In this document: in pieces, positions 1 to 9,725 of the stretch
How positions within the stretch are numbered: the first letter of the stretch is position 1
Layout of the letters: each line of letters opens with the position of its first letter
Position numbers and translations under genes: made by a program
Notes under the pieces: model-generated
Databases searched by the model: none
Seen by the model: only the letters and a program-made list of their open reading frames with translations
Told to the model about the DNA's origin: nothing
Assembly: GCA_964573885.1 (NCBI GenBank)
Contig: CAZNLL010000027.1
Coordinates: 1-35,212, forward strand
Origin: CAZNLL01 sp964573885
GTDB lineage: Bacteria; Desulfobacterota; DSM-4660; Desulfatiglandales; Desulfatiglandaceae
Length of the DNA stretch: 35,212 nt
Reading direction: 5' to 3'

Positions 1-5
1 GAATG

Positions 6-1415
6 TCAAATCCTTTTTTTGGGATGCCTTCGGGCCCGTAACCCTGCCACGGCCTCCACATGATAGGTGTGTGGAAAAAGGTCAACAGGTTGAATTTCAA
101 GCAATTCATAGTCCCGGGTCATTTCCCCGAGGTCCCGGGCCAGGGTGGCAGGATTGCATGATATATAGACGACCCTTTCAGGGGAGAGGTCCATGACCTG
201 GGCCAGAACGTCTTTGTGCATCCCTGCCCTAGGCGGATCGATGATGAGCACATCAGGCCTTTCATCGAGGGCCGAAAGCCTTTCCCGGATATCGCCACAG
301 ATAAAGCGGCAATTATCAATGCCATTGTCTTGGCAGTTCCTTTGGGCGTCTTGCACGGCATCGGCATTGATCTCTATGCCTGTCACCGAGTGGACCTTCT
401 GGGAGAGAAAGATGGGGATGGTGCCGGTTCCGCTGTAGAGATCCAGGACCGTTTCTCTGCCGGTAAGCCGGGCAAAGGCCCTCACCTGTTCATACAGGGT
501 GAGGGCGGCCAGGGTATTGGTCTGGAAAAAGGAACTGGCCGAAATCTGGAAGGTGAAGGGACCTATCCGGTCCCTGATCCAGCCCCGCCCTGTGAGCACC
601 GTTTCCTTTTCACCCACGGCAATGGCCGCCTTCCTCGAGTTGATACTGTTGACCACGGTTTCGATGTTGGTGAACCGTTCCGAAAGCCTCCGGGCCAATG
701 ATGACATGACATCAGGTCGCTCTTCCGAGGTCACCACGTTGACCATCCAGCAATCATGGGCCTTGGAATGGCGCAACGTCAGAAAGCGCCAAAACCCCTG
801 GTGACTTTTCAGGCCGTAAGGGGGGATTCGGCTCTCTTTGACGAAGCCCTTGGTTTCCCTGAGGATTTGGTTCCCGGTTTCTTCCTGGAGCAGGCAGGCC
901 TCCACGTCAATGACCTTACTGAAGGTCCCCGGCACGTGCAGCCCCAGGGCAAAACCCTCTTCTGTCCCGCGGCGGTCCAGTTCGTGGGGGAGGAACCACC
1001 GGCGGTCGGAAAAGGAGAATTCCATCTTGTTGCGGTAACCGAATTGCTTCGGGGCAGGGAGGATGTTTCTGACCGGGGCCTCTTTCAGGCCGCCGATATG
1101 GCCCAGGGATTCAAAAACGTGTTCTCTCTTGTACTCCAGTTGTTTTTCATCGGCGACGTGTTGCCAGGGGCAGCCCCCGCAATGTCCGCTGTAGGGGCAA
1201 GGGGCCTCAACCCGGTGTGGGGAAGGGGAAATAACCTCCAGGATCCTGGCCTCGGCATACTCTTTCTTTTTCCTGTATACCCTGGCCTGGAGCAGGTCTC
1301 CGGGAACACCGCCCCGGACAAAGACCACGAACCCGTCGACCCGGCCTACCCCTGCGCCCCCGTAAGCCATTTTATGGATTTCAAGCTGGATGGTTTCGCC
1401 TTTGCGAACGTTCAT
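6..1415 (-). CDS. rlmD: 23S rRNA (uracil-C5)-methyltransferase, RumA/RlmD family
   Basis: SAM-dependent enzyme that forms 5-methyluridine in 23S rRNA. An N-terminal TRAM domain (about residues 1-62) is followed by the Fe-S cysteine cluster: C73, C79 and C82 in CPYSGHCGGC plus a likely fourth, C174. The C-terminal Rossmann methyltransferase domain has the SAM motif DLYSGTGTIP, the DPPRAG motif near 390 and the catalytic-cysteine motif SCNPATLARDL near 420. The 469-residue length is normal. The reading frame stays open for 40 further codons upstream, but the ATG at 1415 begins at the TRAM domain (MNVRKGE) and lies just after the stop of the upstream gene, with AGGAGA about 14 nt before it. Whether the target is U1939 (RlmD) or another uridine cannot be told from sequence alone. 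Confidence 0.88.
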   Translation of the reverse strand: MNVRKGETIQLEIHKMAYGGAGVGRVDGFVVFVRGGVPGDLLQARVYRKKKEYAEARILEVISPSPHRVEAPCPYSGHCGGCPWQHVADEKQLEYKREHVFESLGHIGGLKEAPVRNILPAPKQFGYRNKMEFSFSDRRWFLPHELDRRGTEEGFALGLHVPGTFSKVIDVEACLLQEETGNQILRETKGFVKESRIPPYGLKSHQGFWRFLTLRHSKAHDCWMVNVVTSEERPDVMSSLARRLSERFTNIETVVNSINSRKAAIAVGEKETVLTGRGWIRDRIGPFTFQISASSFFQTNTLAALTLYEQVRAFARLTGRETVLDLYSGTGTIPIFLSQKVHSVTGIEINADAVQDAQRNCQDNGIDNCRFICGDIRERLSALDERPDVLIIDPPRAGMHKDVLAQVMDLSPERVVYISCNPATLARDLGEMTRDYELLEIQPVDLFPHTYHVEAVAGLRARRHPKKRI

Positions 1416-1432
1416 GGGGGAAAGGGGCTCTC

Positions 1433-2071
1433 CTAGGGGCCCTCGAATTGCCTTTTCACAAATGCGGCCAGGGACGGACTTCTGTCCTTGAGGCCTTTCA
1501 ACTTGTCCCGGTTTGCCATGTACCACTTTCCCCACTTGTCCAGCAGCATGCCCCCCTTCAAGGAGTTCACCAGGTCGGACTCTTTTCGGCCCTTCATGAG
1601 AAGTTGCAGGCCGGTCACATACTGATCCTTGAAGGCGGCGGCAAAGCCGGGGACGCGACTGTCCACGGTGTCCGTATGAACCCGGCCCGCCCGGCCAAGG
1701 GCCAGTTCCAGGTATTGTACCACCGGGTCGGGTTGGCCCTCTTGAGGCTTGCCAGATTTGCCTTTGCCCAAGGCCTCGTAAGCCCGGTTGGAATAGGTAA
1801 GGGCGTGAACGAGATGGCCCATGTCCTGCTTCAGGGGCGATTTCACGATCCCCAGGCTGTTGAGGTTAAAGAATATGACCGCCACGCCCCCCAGGATCAT
1901 TCCAGGCAGGGTGAGTTTCTCCTGCCTCCGGGAACCCCACACGGCCAGCAAAACCGCCGCCACTCCCATGAAGAGACCATAAAGGCCGGGGGGAAAGAGG
2001 CTCCCCACCCCCAGGGGAAGGGAGACGAGGCCAAAGAGGCCCCATTCTTTAGGTGCATCTGTTTCTCTCAT
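1433..2071 (-). CDS. small membrane protein of unknown function
   Basis: No family was recognised. The 212-residue product has two N-terminal hydrophobic segments (about residues 8-40, rich in Gly, Leu and Val, and about 47-70), then a soluble alpha-helical part with many Lys, Gly and Asp residues ending in FVKRQFEGP. This suggests an inner-membrane anchor with a cytoplasmic or periplasmic tail. The ATG at 2071 is preferred because AAAGGACA lies about 8 nt upstream; a GTG at 2092 in the same frame has no convincing ribosome binding site. It lies 17 nt upstream of the rRNA methyltransferase start on the same strand, so the two are probably co-transcribed. Copy 1 of the MITE-like element lies directly upstream. 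Confidence 0.6.
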   Translation of the reverse strand: MRETDAPKEWGLFGLVSLPLGVGSLFPPGLYGLFMGVAAVLLAVWGSRRQEKLTLPGMILGGVAVIFFNLNSLGIVKSPLKQDMGHLVHALTYSNRAYEALGKGKSGKPQEGQPDPVVQYLELALGRAGRVHTDTVDSRVPGFAAAFKDQYVTGLQLLMKGRKESDLVNSLKGGMLLDKWGKWYMANRDKLKGLKDRSPSLAAFVKRQFEGP

Positions 2072-2106
2072 GAAGGATGTCCTTTTACCCACCTCTGATA
2101 TGGCAG

Positions 2107-2303
2107 TTAACCCCGTTATTGCATAAAAGGCGCTTAAGCATTCTTCATTCTGCCTTTCATGGCTTCAAAGGCCACTTTTAACGCTTTAAATTTGGAATGC
2201 ACCAATAGTGATATCCAAACCCTGGATGTAAAATAGAATAAGTTTCTGTTATCGCTGTGTTTATATGCCTAAGAACTGAATGCGTTTGCAATAACGGGGT
2301 TAA
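2107..2303. mobile_element. MITE-like element, copy 1 (degenerate)
   Basis: A 197-bp element whose ends are a perfect 17-bp inverted repeat: TTAACCCCGTTATTGCA at 2107-2123 and its reverse complement at 2287-2303. The outermost TTAA on each side is probably the target duplication. A related copy lies at 19385-19572. The interior contains a broken reading frame (with in-frame stops) that aligns along its length with a 46-codon open frame in copy 2; shared residues include FNAL, TN.D, LD.K and NAFA.TGL. Copy 1 therefore looks like the older, decayed copy. No transposase is present. Confidence 0.65.
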
Positions 2304-2367
2304 AAGTTGAATAAGATCTCATTTATGGATGGAAACTAATGTAGCGTCTTGGCGGCCGGATGTAAAT

Positions 2368-2391
2368 ACCCCGGGCGTTAACCGCCGGGGT
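2368..2391 (-). terminator. hairpin after the pilus operon, possible terminator
   Basis: ACCCC pairs with GGGGT and GGCG pairs with CGCC around a TTAAC loop, giving a strong GC-rich stem 9 nt past the stop of the TPR gene in its direction of transcription. The run after it (ATTTAC) is not a good U-tract, so termination may be weak or need Rho. Confidence 0.4.
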
Positions 2392-2399
2392 GAAGGACC

Positions 2400-3491
2400 T
2401 TATAGCCCTTTGAGCGCGTCTCCGGATCCGGACAGGGCCTGGCAGGCGGTTTGGTTGCCTGCATCGCAGCTCTGGTTTAGAAAGTTAAGGCCTTTCTCCA
2501 TGTTGTCCTGCTTGCAGTAGACCACCCCCAGGCCATAGCGGGCATAGGCGTCGATTTCCGAACCCAGGATGGTTTCAAATTCGGGGACGGCCTTATCATA
2601 GTCGTTCAGCATGAAATGGGAATACCCCTTGGCATAGTGGGCCCACGAATCCCCGGGTCTCACCTCCAGGACCTTTTCAAAATCAGGGATGGCCTCATTA
2701 TACTTGCCCTGATCATATTTGCAGAGGCCCCGGTTGTAATAGGAATCGGCCAGGTTGTCCACGGCCGTGGCCGATTCCACCTTTTTCGAGCCCTCGTAGA
2801 AGGAAATGGTGATATCATAATTCTGGATGGCCAGATCATACTTGACCAGGGCTTGGGTCTTTTTTCCCTGGTCGTTCAAGGCCTTTCCCTGGTTATAATA
2901 GAGGTTGGCCAGGTTGTAATAGGCGTCCGTATAATCCAGGCCTTTAGTGGTGTTGAGGTCAATGGCCTTTTTATAGGCCGCCTCGGCCTTGGCCTGGTCC
3001 GGCGTGCTTTGATTGGCGTAGCAAACGCCCAGGTTGTTATAGATATCCACGAGATGGGCCTCGTCCCCGGTACTCCACTCAATGGCCAATTCATAGATAT
3101 AGGCGGCCAATCCATAATAGGATGGGTATGTTTCCGCCATTTCGTAAAGGACCAGGGCGTAGTTGCTCAGGATTTTGGGCTTTGTTTTCCCCAGATTATA
3201 GGCCCATGCCAGGTCCTGGAGGGCGAGGTTGTAATTGCCTTTCTCCCGATACGCCAGGCCCCGGTTATTGAAGGCGTCGGCCAGCATGTCCGTCTCGTCC
3301 GCGGTCCTGGAAGTGAGGCCGACAAGGATATTGATCGCCTTGGTGAGCTCGGTGATGGCGCTATCCAGTTCCAGCCTGCGCAGGAACTCGGTGCCCTTGA
3401 AATAGGTGGTCTTGGCCTCTTCGTGGGCAAGTCCCAGGGTGGGCCAGATCAGGAGCAGGCATATTATACTTAACAAAACGATTTTTTTCAT
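2400..3491 (-). CDS. exported TPR-repeat protein at the end of the pilus operon
   Basis: A signal peptide (MKKIVLLSIICLLLIWPTLG, cut near residue 22) is followed by about seven or eight tetratricopeptide repeats covering almost all of the 363 residues; examples are AFNNRGLAYREKGNYNLALQ and SYYNRGLCKYDQGKYNEAI. The C-terminus (SCDAGNQTACQAL) resembles a Sel1-like unit. TPR arrays are protein-interaction scaffolds, so this is probably a periplasmic or outer-membrane-associated assembly factor. The ATG at 3491 is chosen for its signal peptide and for GAGGAAA just upstream. It lies 20 nt after pilY1 on the same strand, suggesting a role in pilus or PilY1 assembly; this is inferred from context only. 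Confidence 0.8.
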   Translation of the reverse strand: MKKIVLLSIICLLLIWPTLGLAHEEAKTTYFKGTEFLRRLELDSAITELTKAINILVGLTSRTADETDMLADAFNNRGLAYREKGNYNLALQDLAWAYNLGKTKPKILSNYALVLYEMAETYPSYYGLAAYIYELAIEWSTGDEAHLVDIYNNLGVCYANQSTPDQAKAEAAYKKAIDLNTTKGLDYTDAYYNLANLYYNQGKALNDQGKKTQALVKYDLAIQNYDITISFYEGSKKVESATAVDNLADSYYNRGLCKYDQGKYNEAIPDFEKVLEVRPGDSWAHYAKGYSHFMLNDYDKAVPEFETILGSEIDAYARYGLGVVYCKQDNMEKGLNFLNQSCDAGNQTACQALSGSGDALKGL

Positions 3492-3511
3492 GGGTTTCCT
3501 CAATATGACCC

Positions 3512-6500
3512 CTAATCGGTTTCCCACAGGATCTGGGATACGCCCCCCGGGGGCTCGGGGATCTTGGTGGTCAAATCCTCACCAACGCCGCTCACACTCC
3601 CGCCGGCGCTGATAAGCCCTGCTGCATGGCCGCCCCGGGTGATGATCCTCACGCCCGAAGGGATGCTACTTCCCGCAATGATCTGGTAGGTATCCCGAAT
3701 ATCTTGATCGGTCCCGTTGTCATCACTCAGGTTAAGGGCGGCCGTGCCCCAGCAGTAATCCAGGGCATAGATAAAGGCGTCTCCCACAGGGTTACAGGGG
3801 TCGTCAAATACGGGCCGGTAGCTGGTGAAATAGACGATCTTGAAAAAGAGGGTGGGCTGGCTTAAGACCTGCTCCCCCCGGTGGTCGTCGGAGCATTGCT
3901 CACAGTCTCCTCCGTAACTGGACGGGCCTTGCTTGTCCATGACCCTGTAAAAGCCCCGGCAAATGCTCGGGGTCTCAAGGATGGTCTTGAGTTCCAGTTT
4001 GCGGGTGTCATCATCCACATCCACATCACCGTCGTGATCGGCATCCGCCTCGTCATCCAGTTCGTCACAGGTCAGATTCAGGAGATCCACTTCGGTGGTC
4101 ATATCCGGGTTGCCGTCAAAATCGGCCACAAAGTAAAAACGGTTGGAGATCATGGTATAACGGGGGTGGGCCCGGTCCCCGGTCCCAAAGAAGAGGACCG
4201 GTTTATCCGTCCAGCAGTTGCCGAAGTAGGATACATCCGGGGAGTAAAAGACCTTCCTTCCTGAGGGGGTGGTCCCCAGGGATGCGCTTTCAATGCCTGT
4301 GGCTCCCGTGGCCAGGTTGGAGTCATAGATGGCCGAAAAGACCCGTTTCACCGCCCACTGGTTGGCGGCCATGTAATCGTAGGTGACCTTCCATATCTGG
4401 CCGTAGATGTCTGCGGCATACATGACAAGAGACCTTGCTGAAAAGGGAATCACCGAGATATCCGCGGGAAAGCAGTATTTCATGTCCGAATAGGTCTGGG
4501 CGGTCCCTGTGGTCACATCCGTGGTGGCGTAAGTGGCACTGAAAACCAGGCTTCCATCGGAGATGTCCACCACGTATATGCCCCGGCCCATGGTGTCCAT
4601 GCCCGGATTGTATGTGTCATAGGTGCCTGCGGTCCCGCCCGAGGTATCCGTAAAGGTCTCCCCGCTGTCATGGGCCCCGTCGTCGTCATCGTCATCAAAA
4701 TCCTCGGGAAACCCGTCTTCCAGGGTGTCATATCCGCCGGAGAAAATGGCCACATTCTTATAAGTACCGGCCCCGGTCTGAAGGGTGGTAAAGAAGGGCT
4801 TGCTCCAGGTATACCCGAGTTCTGAAAAGCCGCTTGTCACGCCCCCCTGGATATGCCAGAGCACGGTCCAGTTGGCGGGATTGGGGTTGGTGACATTTAG
4901 GGCCCAGTAGCTTCTTCCGCCCCGTCTCTCCCCAAAGACCAAAATCTTGTCATTGTATCCCCCCGTCTGGGTGGTGGCCCGGAAAAGGTTGGGAGAGCCG
5001 TCCACCATGTACTCGTGCTCATTGACATCGGCCAGGTCTTTCAGGCTGGTGAGGAGGTCCGGGGGCACAAAGGCAAATATCTCGGAGCCCGCTGAATAGC
5101 TGGTGGAACCGATGGTGGCGTCCGTATCCGTAAAGACATGGAGCATACCGTCATTGGCGCCCACCACGATATAGCGGTAGGAGAGGCTGCCGGAGGAGAA
5201 ATAGTCGATGATCCTGGGCTCCGAGTGGATGATGTCCCCCAGGACCCAGTCCCGCTTGGCCACGGGATTTCCGCTGCCGTCTTCGTCGTAGGTGTAACCA
5301 TAGAGCTGGTTGATGATCTTGTATCGCTCGGAATCGCTGGAGGCCCCGAAGTCCGCATTGGTCAGATCCGTATTGGTAGGAATCACCTGTTCAAAGGAGC
5401 CGCTTTTATAGGTGTAGATGTTCCGGAAGTTGTAATAGGGGCCGCTCCCAATAGACACGGCTTCGATGTCGGATTCCAGCTCACCCCCGGCGCCCCCCCG
5501 GTTCACCTTGCCCCCGTCGGCCGAGTCGGACCAGTAGGAGATACTGGAGGCGTGAAAGGTGCCGTCGCAATCCCCGGCAATATCCCCGTTTTTGTCCACC
5601 ACGGTCCATTCCGGCTCGGTTCGGCTGCAGTCGGTGCGCACCATATAACTGAGGCCGTATTTCTTGAGGTTCCCTTCCCAGTAATTTTCGGCCATGGGCC
5701 TGAAAAAGGCCATGTAGACCTCGTCACCGCTCTGGGTCCGGTTGGCCTCGTCAACAGACACCACGGGGGCCACATGAGACACGCCCCTGCTCAGGATATC
5801 CGCAAAGGACTGGTTGAGCTGTTCCTCAAGCCTGAGGGGGTTGATCACGTAAAAGTAGGTGTCCGGCATGCCGTCACCGTCTTCGTCCCATTCACTGGTC
5901 TTGTCCGGTTTGGGGTTGGTGTCTTCATCCAGGTCCATAAACCCGCCCCACTTGGCCGCGTACCAGAGGGGGTTGGTGAGCAGGGTGGCCGCGGAGCTCC
6001 CGCTCGTGTTCGGGTAAAAGCGCCTGGTGGTATCCTGGGGGAGGGGCTGGCCGTCCTGCCAGTTGGTGTCGCTGGGGCCCTGGTTGGGGCCCACCCCGGG
6101 CGGGGTGTCCAGAAAATAATCGATGTCGATCGAGGCGCTGGTCTCGTCGCGGATCTCCAGGTAGGTCCCGTCCACCGTGGTCCCGGAGATGATAAACCCG
6201 CAGTGCTGGGTGATGCCGCCGGCCGCGTACTCAAGGCGGGTGGTGATATCCACGGCCACCCCGTCTGCAAGGTTGTCCGCGGTGACGGGATCGCCGTTGG
6301 TATCCACCACCTGGTACTCGTAGATGGCGATACAGTCCATGTCATGGTCCGCCCCCTGCTCCACGTCCTCGTAATTGATGCGGAACATGCCGTAGGCGGG
6401 CTCAATGGACTGGACATAGAAGTCCACGATGGTATTGGTGGGCTGGAACTGGTTCCGGGCCGAGTTGATGCTGCTTCCCTGGACCGACTTGGCAAAGGGG

Positions 6501-9208
6501 ACCAGGGTGACGGTGTTGCTCCCCACCTGGATATCGATCCTGGGCAGGGGGGAGGCCAGGCCCACCACATAGGTCAGGACGTTCTGTATGGAACTGGCCG
6601 CACTGATATCGTTGGTGCGGCCGAAATAGGCCACGCTGGCCGCATAGTAGCTTCCCTGCTTGGTGGGTTCCTCCGGGCAAAGGCCCCGGATATCCCCGAA
6701 TCCGCTTACGCTTTTGGGCAAGCAGGAGCCGTCGTAAGTGGATGCCTCCTGTCCGATATAGTGGGACCCGGAGATCCCCTCGGTGGAACTGATGGTATCG
6801 GCCAGGGTCTCCACGTTCATGGTGTGCGAATTAAAAGTGCTGTCCCCTGAAAAAGAGCCGAAGTAACTCCCGGGGAGCTGGTCTGAGTCGTAGGTGGGGT
6901 TGATGTCGCTCAGGACCAGCATAAAGGGCTTGGCACAGTAATTATTGGTGGTAAAGGGATCGTCCCACGTGGCCAGGGGGAGCCCCAGATTGACATCATC
7001 CCCGGAGCTGTAAGTAAAAGATGAAGTGGCCGATCCTTTGCCGGAAAAATACCGCAATCCCTCATACATCATCTCGGCCGTGGGGTTTCCCCACATGCGG
7101 CAGTGCCCTTCACTGAGGGGTGAGGTGGTGATCCAACCGCAGTTCTGGTTGTAGGAGTGGCTCCCATAGTCAAAGCCGTAAACCCTGAACTTGTCGATGG
7201 TCTTGATGATCCCGTGGACGGTGCTGTCGTCTTTGTATTTAAACTCCCCCGTATCCGCATCGATCTCGTCGGTAATGGGGCCGATGGCCTTCCTGAGTAC
7301 ACCCCCCGAGGTGTTCTTCATATAGGACCCGGTAAGGAGCCCGAAATACATACGCCCTGTTTCCCCGTGTTTCTGGAGGATCCCCACGGGCTTGTAGTCG
7401 CCGCTGGGGTATTCCTTGGAATTGGACTCCAGCATGGAGGGGTCGCACACCTTGACCCGGACCTCATAGTCGGTGAGGGTGGCGCTGGCCGGGGGCAGGG
7501 CCGTGGCCTCCATCATCTCCATCTCCGCCAACTGGACCCCGGTTGCGGTGGAGCCCTTTTTCCCGGTAACATTGAGCCGGTAATAAATATAGGCCTGGGT
7601 GGGGGGGCTGTCGCAGATAAACTCGGTCTTTTGTCCCCTTGCGGACGGGAGGGCCCCGTCTTCCACCGTATCCACCACGGTCCAACTGGACAGGTCGTTG
7701 GAGGCCTCAAGGGTCCAGGCCTTGGGGTCGCGGTCTTCCGTGTCCGCGGCGGTGGTGAGGGTATATTTGAGGATGGCCCTGGCTTCATTGAACCGGAACT
7801 GGAGCCACACGGGCGAGCCCGTGGAGGGGTCGTCCGTGGTGTACCACTTGGTCGCATTACTGTCGTCAAAGGCGTTGTCCGGACCGCTCTCCACGTCTCC
7901 TAAGAGCTCGATCTCGCAGATCTGGACGCACAGCTTGCCGCTGCAGTCACCGCCCCCTTTTTTTGCCGTAATATAGAGGCGGTAATAGGTATAATCCATG
8001 CCAGGGGGGTTGTCACAGGTAAATTCCTTGCGCGTCCCCCGGGTGGACGGGAGGGCCCCGTCTTCCACCGTGTCCACATCCGTCCAGCTTGACCCGTCAT
8101 TGGAGGCCTGAAGGGTCCACGTCTTGGGATCCCTTCCTTCTTCATCATTGGCCGTGGTGAGGGCGTATTTATCAATCTCCTGGGGGGTGTCGAATTGAAA
8201 CTGGATCCACACATCCTGCCAGGCCCCGCCCCCGCCCCAGGTGAGCCATTTGGTCTTCCCCGGCGTCCCGCCGTAATTGACCAGGTCGTCAAAGGCCTTG
8301 TCAAATTCCTCTCCGGCGGGATTTCCAAGGCCGCAGTCGGTCACGGTCCCGGCGGTTCCCCCTTCGGTGAGGTCCCCTTCCGTGGTGCCGTAATTACCAC
8401 TCCCTGAGGCCGTGCCCGCGGCGCCGCCGTCGGTTACATCCTCAATGGTCCCCAGGGAGCCGTTGTCCGTGACCGACCGACGGGTGGGCACTCCGGCCTC
8501 GCTTCCGGCCACGGGAACTTCACAGGAAACCCACTCCCAGACCCTGAAGACGCTGTTTTCCAGGACCCGCAAGAGCGGATCCCCTGCATCTGAGAGGGTG
8601 GTGGAGACAAAGATGTGGCGGGACCATCCAATGGGCTCCGTAAGAGGGGTATAGTCGGCGATATTGTATCCCTCGATGGCGGATCCGTTGTATTCCTTTC
8701 CCCAGCTGTGGCCGTCCTGGGGAATAAAGGCCCGCTCGAGCACGGTCTCGGTGGACGTGTCCGTGGAGCGGTACCCGCCGTAGAGGACCTTCCTGAGGGT
8801 GTCCATCCTGGACATGGTCAGGTAATTGAGAAAATTGCCGCTCCATTTGTCGTCGTCCGCGCCCGTACAGGTCTTGTCCGTGGTGGTGGAGGCCGGTTCA
8901 AACCGGCTGTTGGCCGAGCTGTAGGTGTAGCATTTGTAGCAGTCAAAGTACCCGTAATAGTCGATCTGGGGGTTGTATCTCACATCCAGGTTGCCGTCGT
9001 CGTTGAGGTCGGAGGCGTCGTTATAGGCCTCGTAGTAAAGTTTGTGGTTTCTCCCCATGACCAGGAGCACCAGGGGAGGCACGGCGGCGGTATAAATCTG
9101 CTCGTCCCCGGCGGTGGCCCGGGCCTTGGATGGGCCGCCCGAGGGCACAAACCAGGCCCCCAGGGTCATGATGAGGAGAAGAATGAGGGTGTTTTTTAAA
9201 GATTTCAT
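3512..9208 (-). CDS. pilY1: PilY1-type pilus tip adhesin with two discoidin-like inserts
   Basis: A 1898-residue secreted protein with signal peptide MKSLKNTLILLLIMTLGAWF. The N-terminal region (LLVMGRNHKLYYEAYNDASD) is typical of deltaproteobacterial PilY1. An Asp/Gly-rich stretch near residues 245-290 leads into two tandem domains, about 285-435 and 436-570, that resemble F5/8 type C (discoidin) carbohydrate-binding modules; both contain WTL.ASND and DTVEDGALPS. The C-terminal third, from about residue 1345 (VVGANDGMLHVF), is the PilC/PilY1 beta-propeller. Asp-rich loops (DFDDDDDDGA, DADHDGDVDVDDDT) look like calcium sites. GGAG lies 7 nt before the start. It follows pilX by 18 nt. PilY1 proteins act in pilus extension, adhesion and surface sensing; the discoidin pair suggests glycan binding here, which is inference. 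Confidence 0.9.
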   Translation of the reverse strand: MKSLKNTLILLLIMTLGAWFVPSGGPSKARATAGDEQIYTAAVPPLVLLVMGRNHKLYYEAYNDASDLNDDGNLDVRYNPQIDYYGYFDCYKCYTYSSANSRFEPASTTTDKTCTGADDDKWSGNFLNYLTMSRMDTLRKVLYGGYRSTDTSTETVLERAFIPQDGHSWGKEYNGSAIEGYNIADYTPLTEPIGWSRHIFVSTTLSDAGDPLLRVLENSVFRVWEWVSCEVPVAGSEAGVPTRRSVTDNGSLGTIEDVTDGGAAGTASGSGNYGTTEGDLTEGGTAGTVTDCGLGNPAGEEFDKAFDDLVNYGGTPGKTKWLTWGGGGAWQDVWIQFQFDTPQEIDKYALTTANDEEGRDPKTWTLQASNDGSSWTDVDTVEDGALPSTRGTRKEFTCDNPPGMDYTYYRLYITAKKGGGDCSGKLCVQICEIELLGDVESGPDNAFDDSNATKWYTTDDPSTGSPVWLQFRFNEARAILKYTLTTAADTEDRDPKAWTLEASNDLSSWTVVDTVEDGALPSARGQKTEFICDSPPTQAYIYYRLNVTGKKGSTATGVQLAEMEMMEATALPPASATLTDYEVRVKVCDPSMLESNSKEYPSGDYKPVGILQKHGETGRMYFGLLTGSYMKNTSGGVLRKAIGPITDEIDADTGEFKYKDDSTVHGIIKTIDKFRVYGFDYGSHSYNQNCGWITTSPLSEGHCRMWGNPTAEMMYEGLRYFSGKGSATSSFTYSSGDDVNLGLPLATWDDPFTTNNYCAKPFMLVLSDINPTYDSDQLPGSYFGSFSGDSTFNSHTMNVETLADTISSTEGISGSHYIGQEASTYDGSCLPKSVSGFGDIRGLCPEEPTKQGSYYAASVAYFGRTNDISAASSIQNVLTYVVGLASPLPRIDIQVGSNTVTLVPFAKSVQGSSINSARNQFQPTNTIVDFYVQSIEPAYGMFRINYEDVEQGADHDMDCIAIYEYQVVDTNGDPVTADNLADGVAVDITTRLEYAAGGITQHCGFIISGTTVDGTYLEIRDETSASIDIDYFLDTPPGVGPNQGPSDTNWQDGQPLPQDTTRRFYPNTSGSSAATLLTNPLWYAAKWGGFMDLDEDTNPKPDKTSEWDEDGDGMPDTYFYVINPLRLEEQLNQSFADILSRGVSHVAPVVSVDEANRTQSGDEVYMAFFRPMAENYWEGNLKKYGLSYMVRTDCSRTEPEWTVVDKNGDIAGDCDGTFHASSISYWSDSADGGKVNRGGAGGELESDIEAVSIGSGPYYNFRNIYTYKSGSFEQVIPTNTDLTNADFGASSDSERYKIINQLYGYTYDEDGSGNPVAKRDWVLGDIIHSEPRIIDYFSSGSLSYRYIVVGANDGMLHVFTDTDATIGSTSYSAGSEIFAFVPPDLLTSLKDLADVNEHEYMVDGSPNLFRATTQTGGYNDKILVFGERRGGRSYWALNVTNPNPANWTVLWHIQGGVTSGFSELGYTWSKPFFTTLQTGAGTYKNVAIFSGGYDTLEDGFPEDFDDDDDDGAHDSGETFTDTSGGTAGTYDTYNPGMDTMGRGIYVVDISDGSLVFSATYATTDVTTGTAQTYSDMKYCFPADISVIPFSARSLVMYAADIYGQIWKVTYDYMAANQWAVKRVFSAIYDSNLATGATGIESASLGTTPSGRKVFYSPDVSYFGNCWTDKPVLFFGTGDRAHPRYTMISNRFYFVADFDGNPDMTTEVDLLNLTCDELDDEADADHDGDVDVDDDTRKLELKTILETPSICRGFYRVMDKQGPSSYGGDCEQCSDDHRGEQVLSQPTLFFKIVYFTSYRPVFDDPCNPVGDAFIYALDYCWGTAALNLSDDNGTDQDIRDTYQIIAGSSIPSGVRIITRGGHAAGLISAGGSVSGVGEDLTTKIPEPPGGVSQILWETD

Positions 9209-9226
9209 TTTGTCACTCCGTTCTTC

Positions 9227-9688
9227 CTACTCGGCCTTGGGGCCGATCTTGTAATACCTGGCCTTGTTGGTCACGGTATTTGCCTTGGCGTCTATAAAGT
9301 AGTCGTACCGGTTGAAATGGATCACCGAGTACCCGGCCGGGGGCGGCGAATACCCCAAATAATCCACACCAAAGTCATAAGCGATACCCCCCACTTCATG
9401 GGCGGGCGAGGGCAGCCCCGTACTGCCCTGGTTCACGAGTTCTCCGGTGGTATTGATATCCGTCACCGGGTACTGGCCCCGGCCCACTTCCGCGGCCTCC
9501 CGGTTCAGGCCTCCTTCGGCGGCGTAGAAATTGGTCTTGTAAGGGATCTGGTTTCTGGCGATCTGGATGTCCGTGGTGGAGGTGCGGGTGGCCAAAAGGC
9601 CCAGGAGGGTGAGAACCACCAGGATGATGAGGGCGATCACCGTGACGCTCCCTTGCTCTCCGGGGCTTTTGTGGCATGTATCACTCAT
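9227..9688 (-). CDS. pilX: PilX-like minor pilus assembly protein
   Basis: A 153-residue protein with a short charged N-terminus, then one long hydrophobic helix (VTVIALIILVVLTLLGLLAT) followed by RTSTTDIQIARNQ, the arrangement of PilX N-terminal domains. The rest is a small, Tyr/Gly-rich globular part. It lies between pilV and pilY1, the usual place for PilX, and would work in the minor-pilin complex that primes pilus assembly and exposes PilY1. The ATG at 9688 has GAGAGGAAA just upstream; a TTG at 9721 is less likely. The glutamate of a class III leader is not in the normal place, which is common for PilX. Confidence 0.82.
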   Translation of the reverse strand: MSDTCHKSPGEQGSVTVIALIILVVLTLLGLLATRTSTTDIQIARNQIPYKTNFYAAEGGLNREAAEVGRGQYPVTDINTTGELVNQGSTGLPSPAHEVGGIAYDFGVDYLGYSPPPAGYSVIHFNRYDYFIDAKANTVTNKARYYKIGPKAE

Positions 9689-9725
9689 GGATTTCCTCTC
9701 ATGTCTTTTCACGGTCGTCAAAAGG

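Noticed and set aside
5138..6850. A 570-codon open frame on the plus strand opposite pilY1
   Set aside because: It lies wholly antisense to a well-supported gene, is low-complexity Gly/Val/His rich and has no family features; it is a shadow caused by GC-rich codon use.
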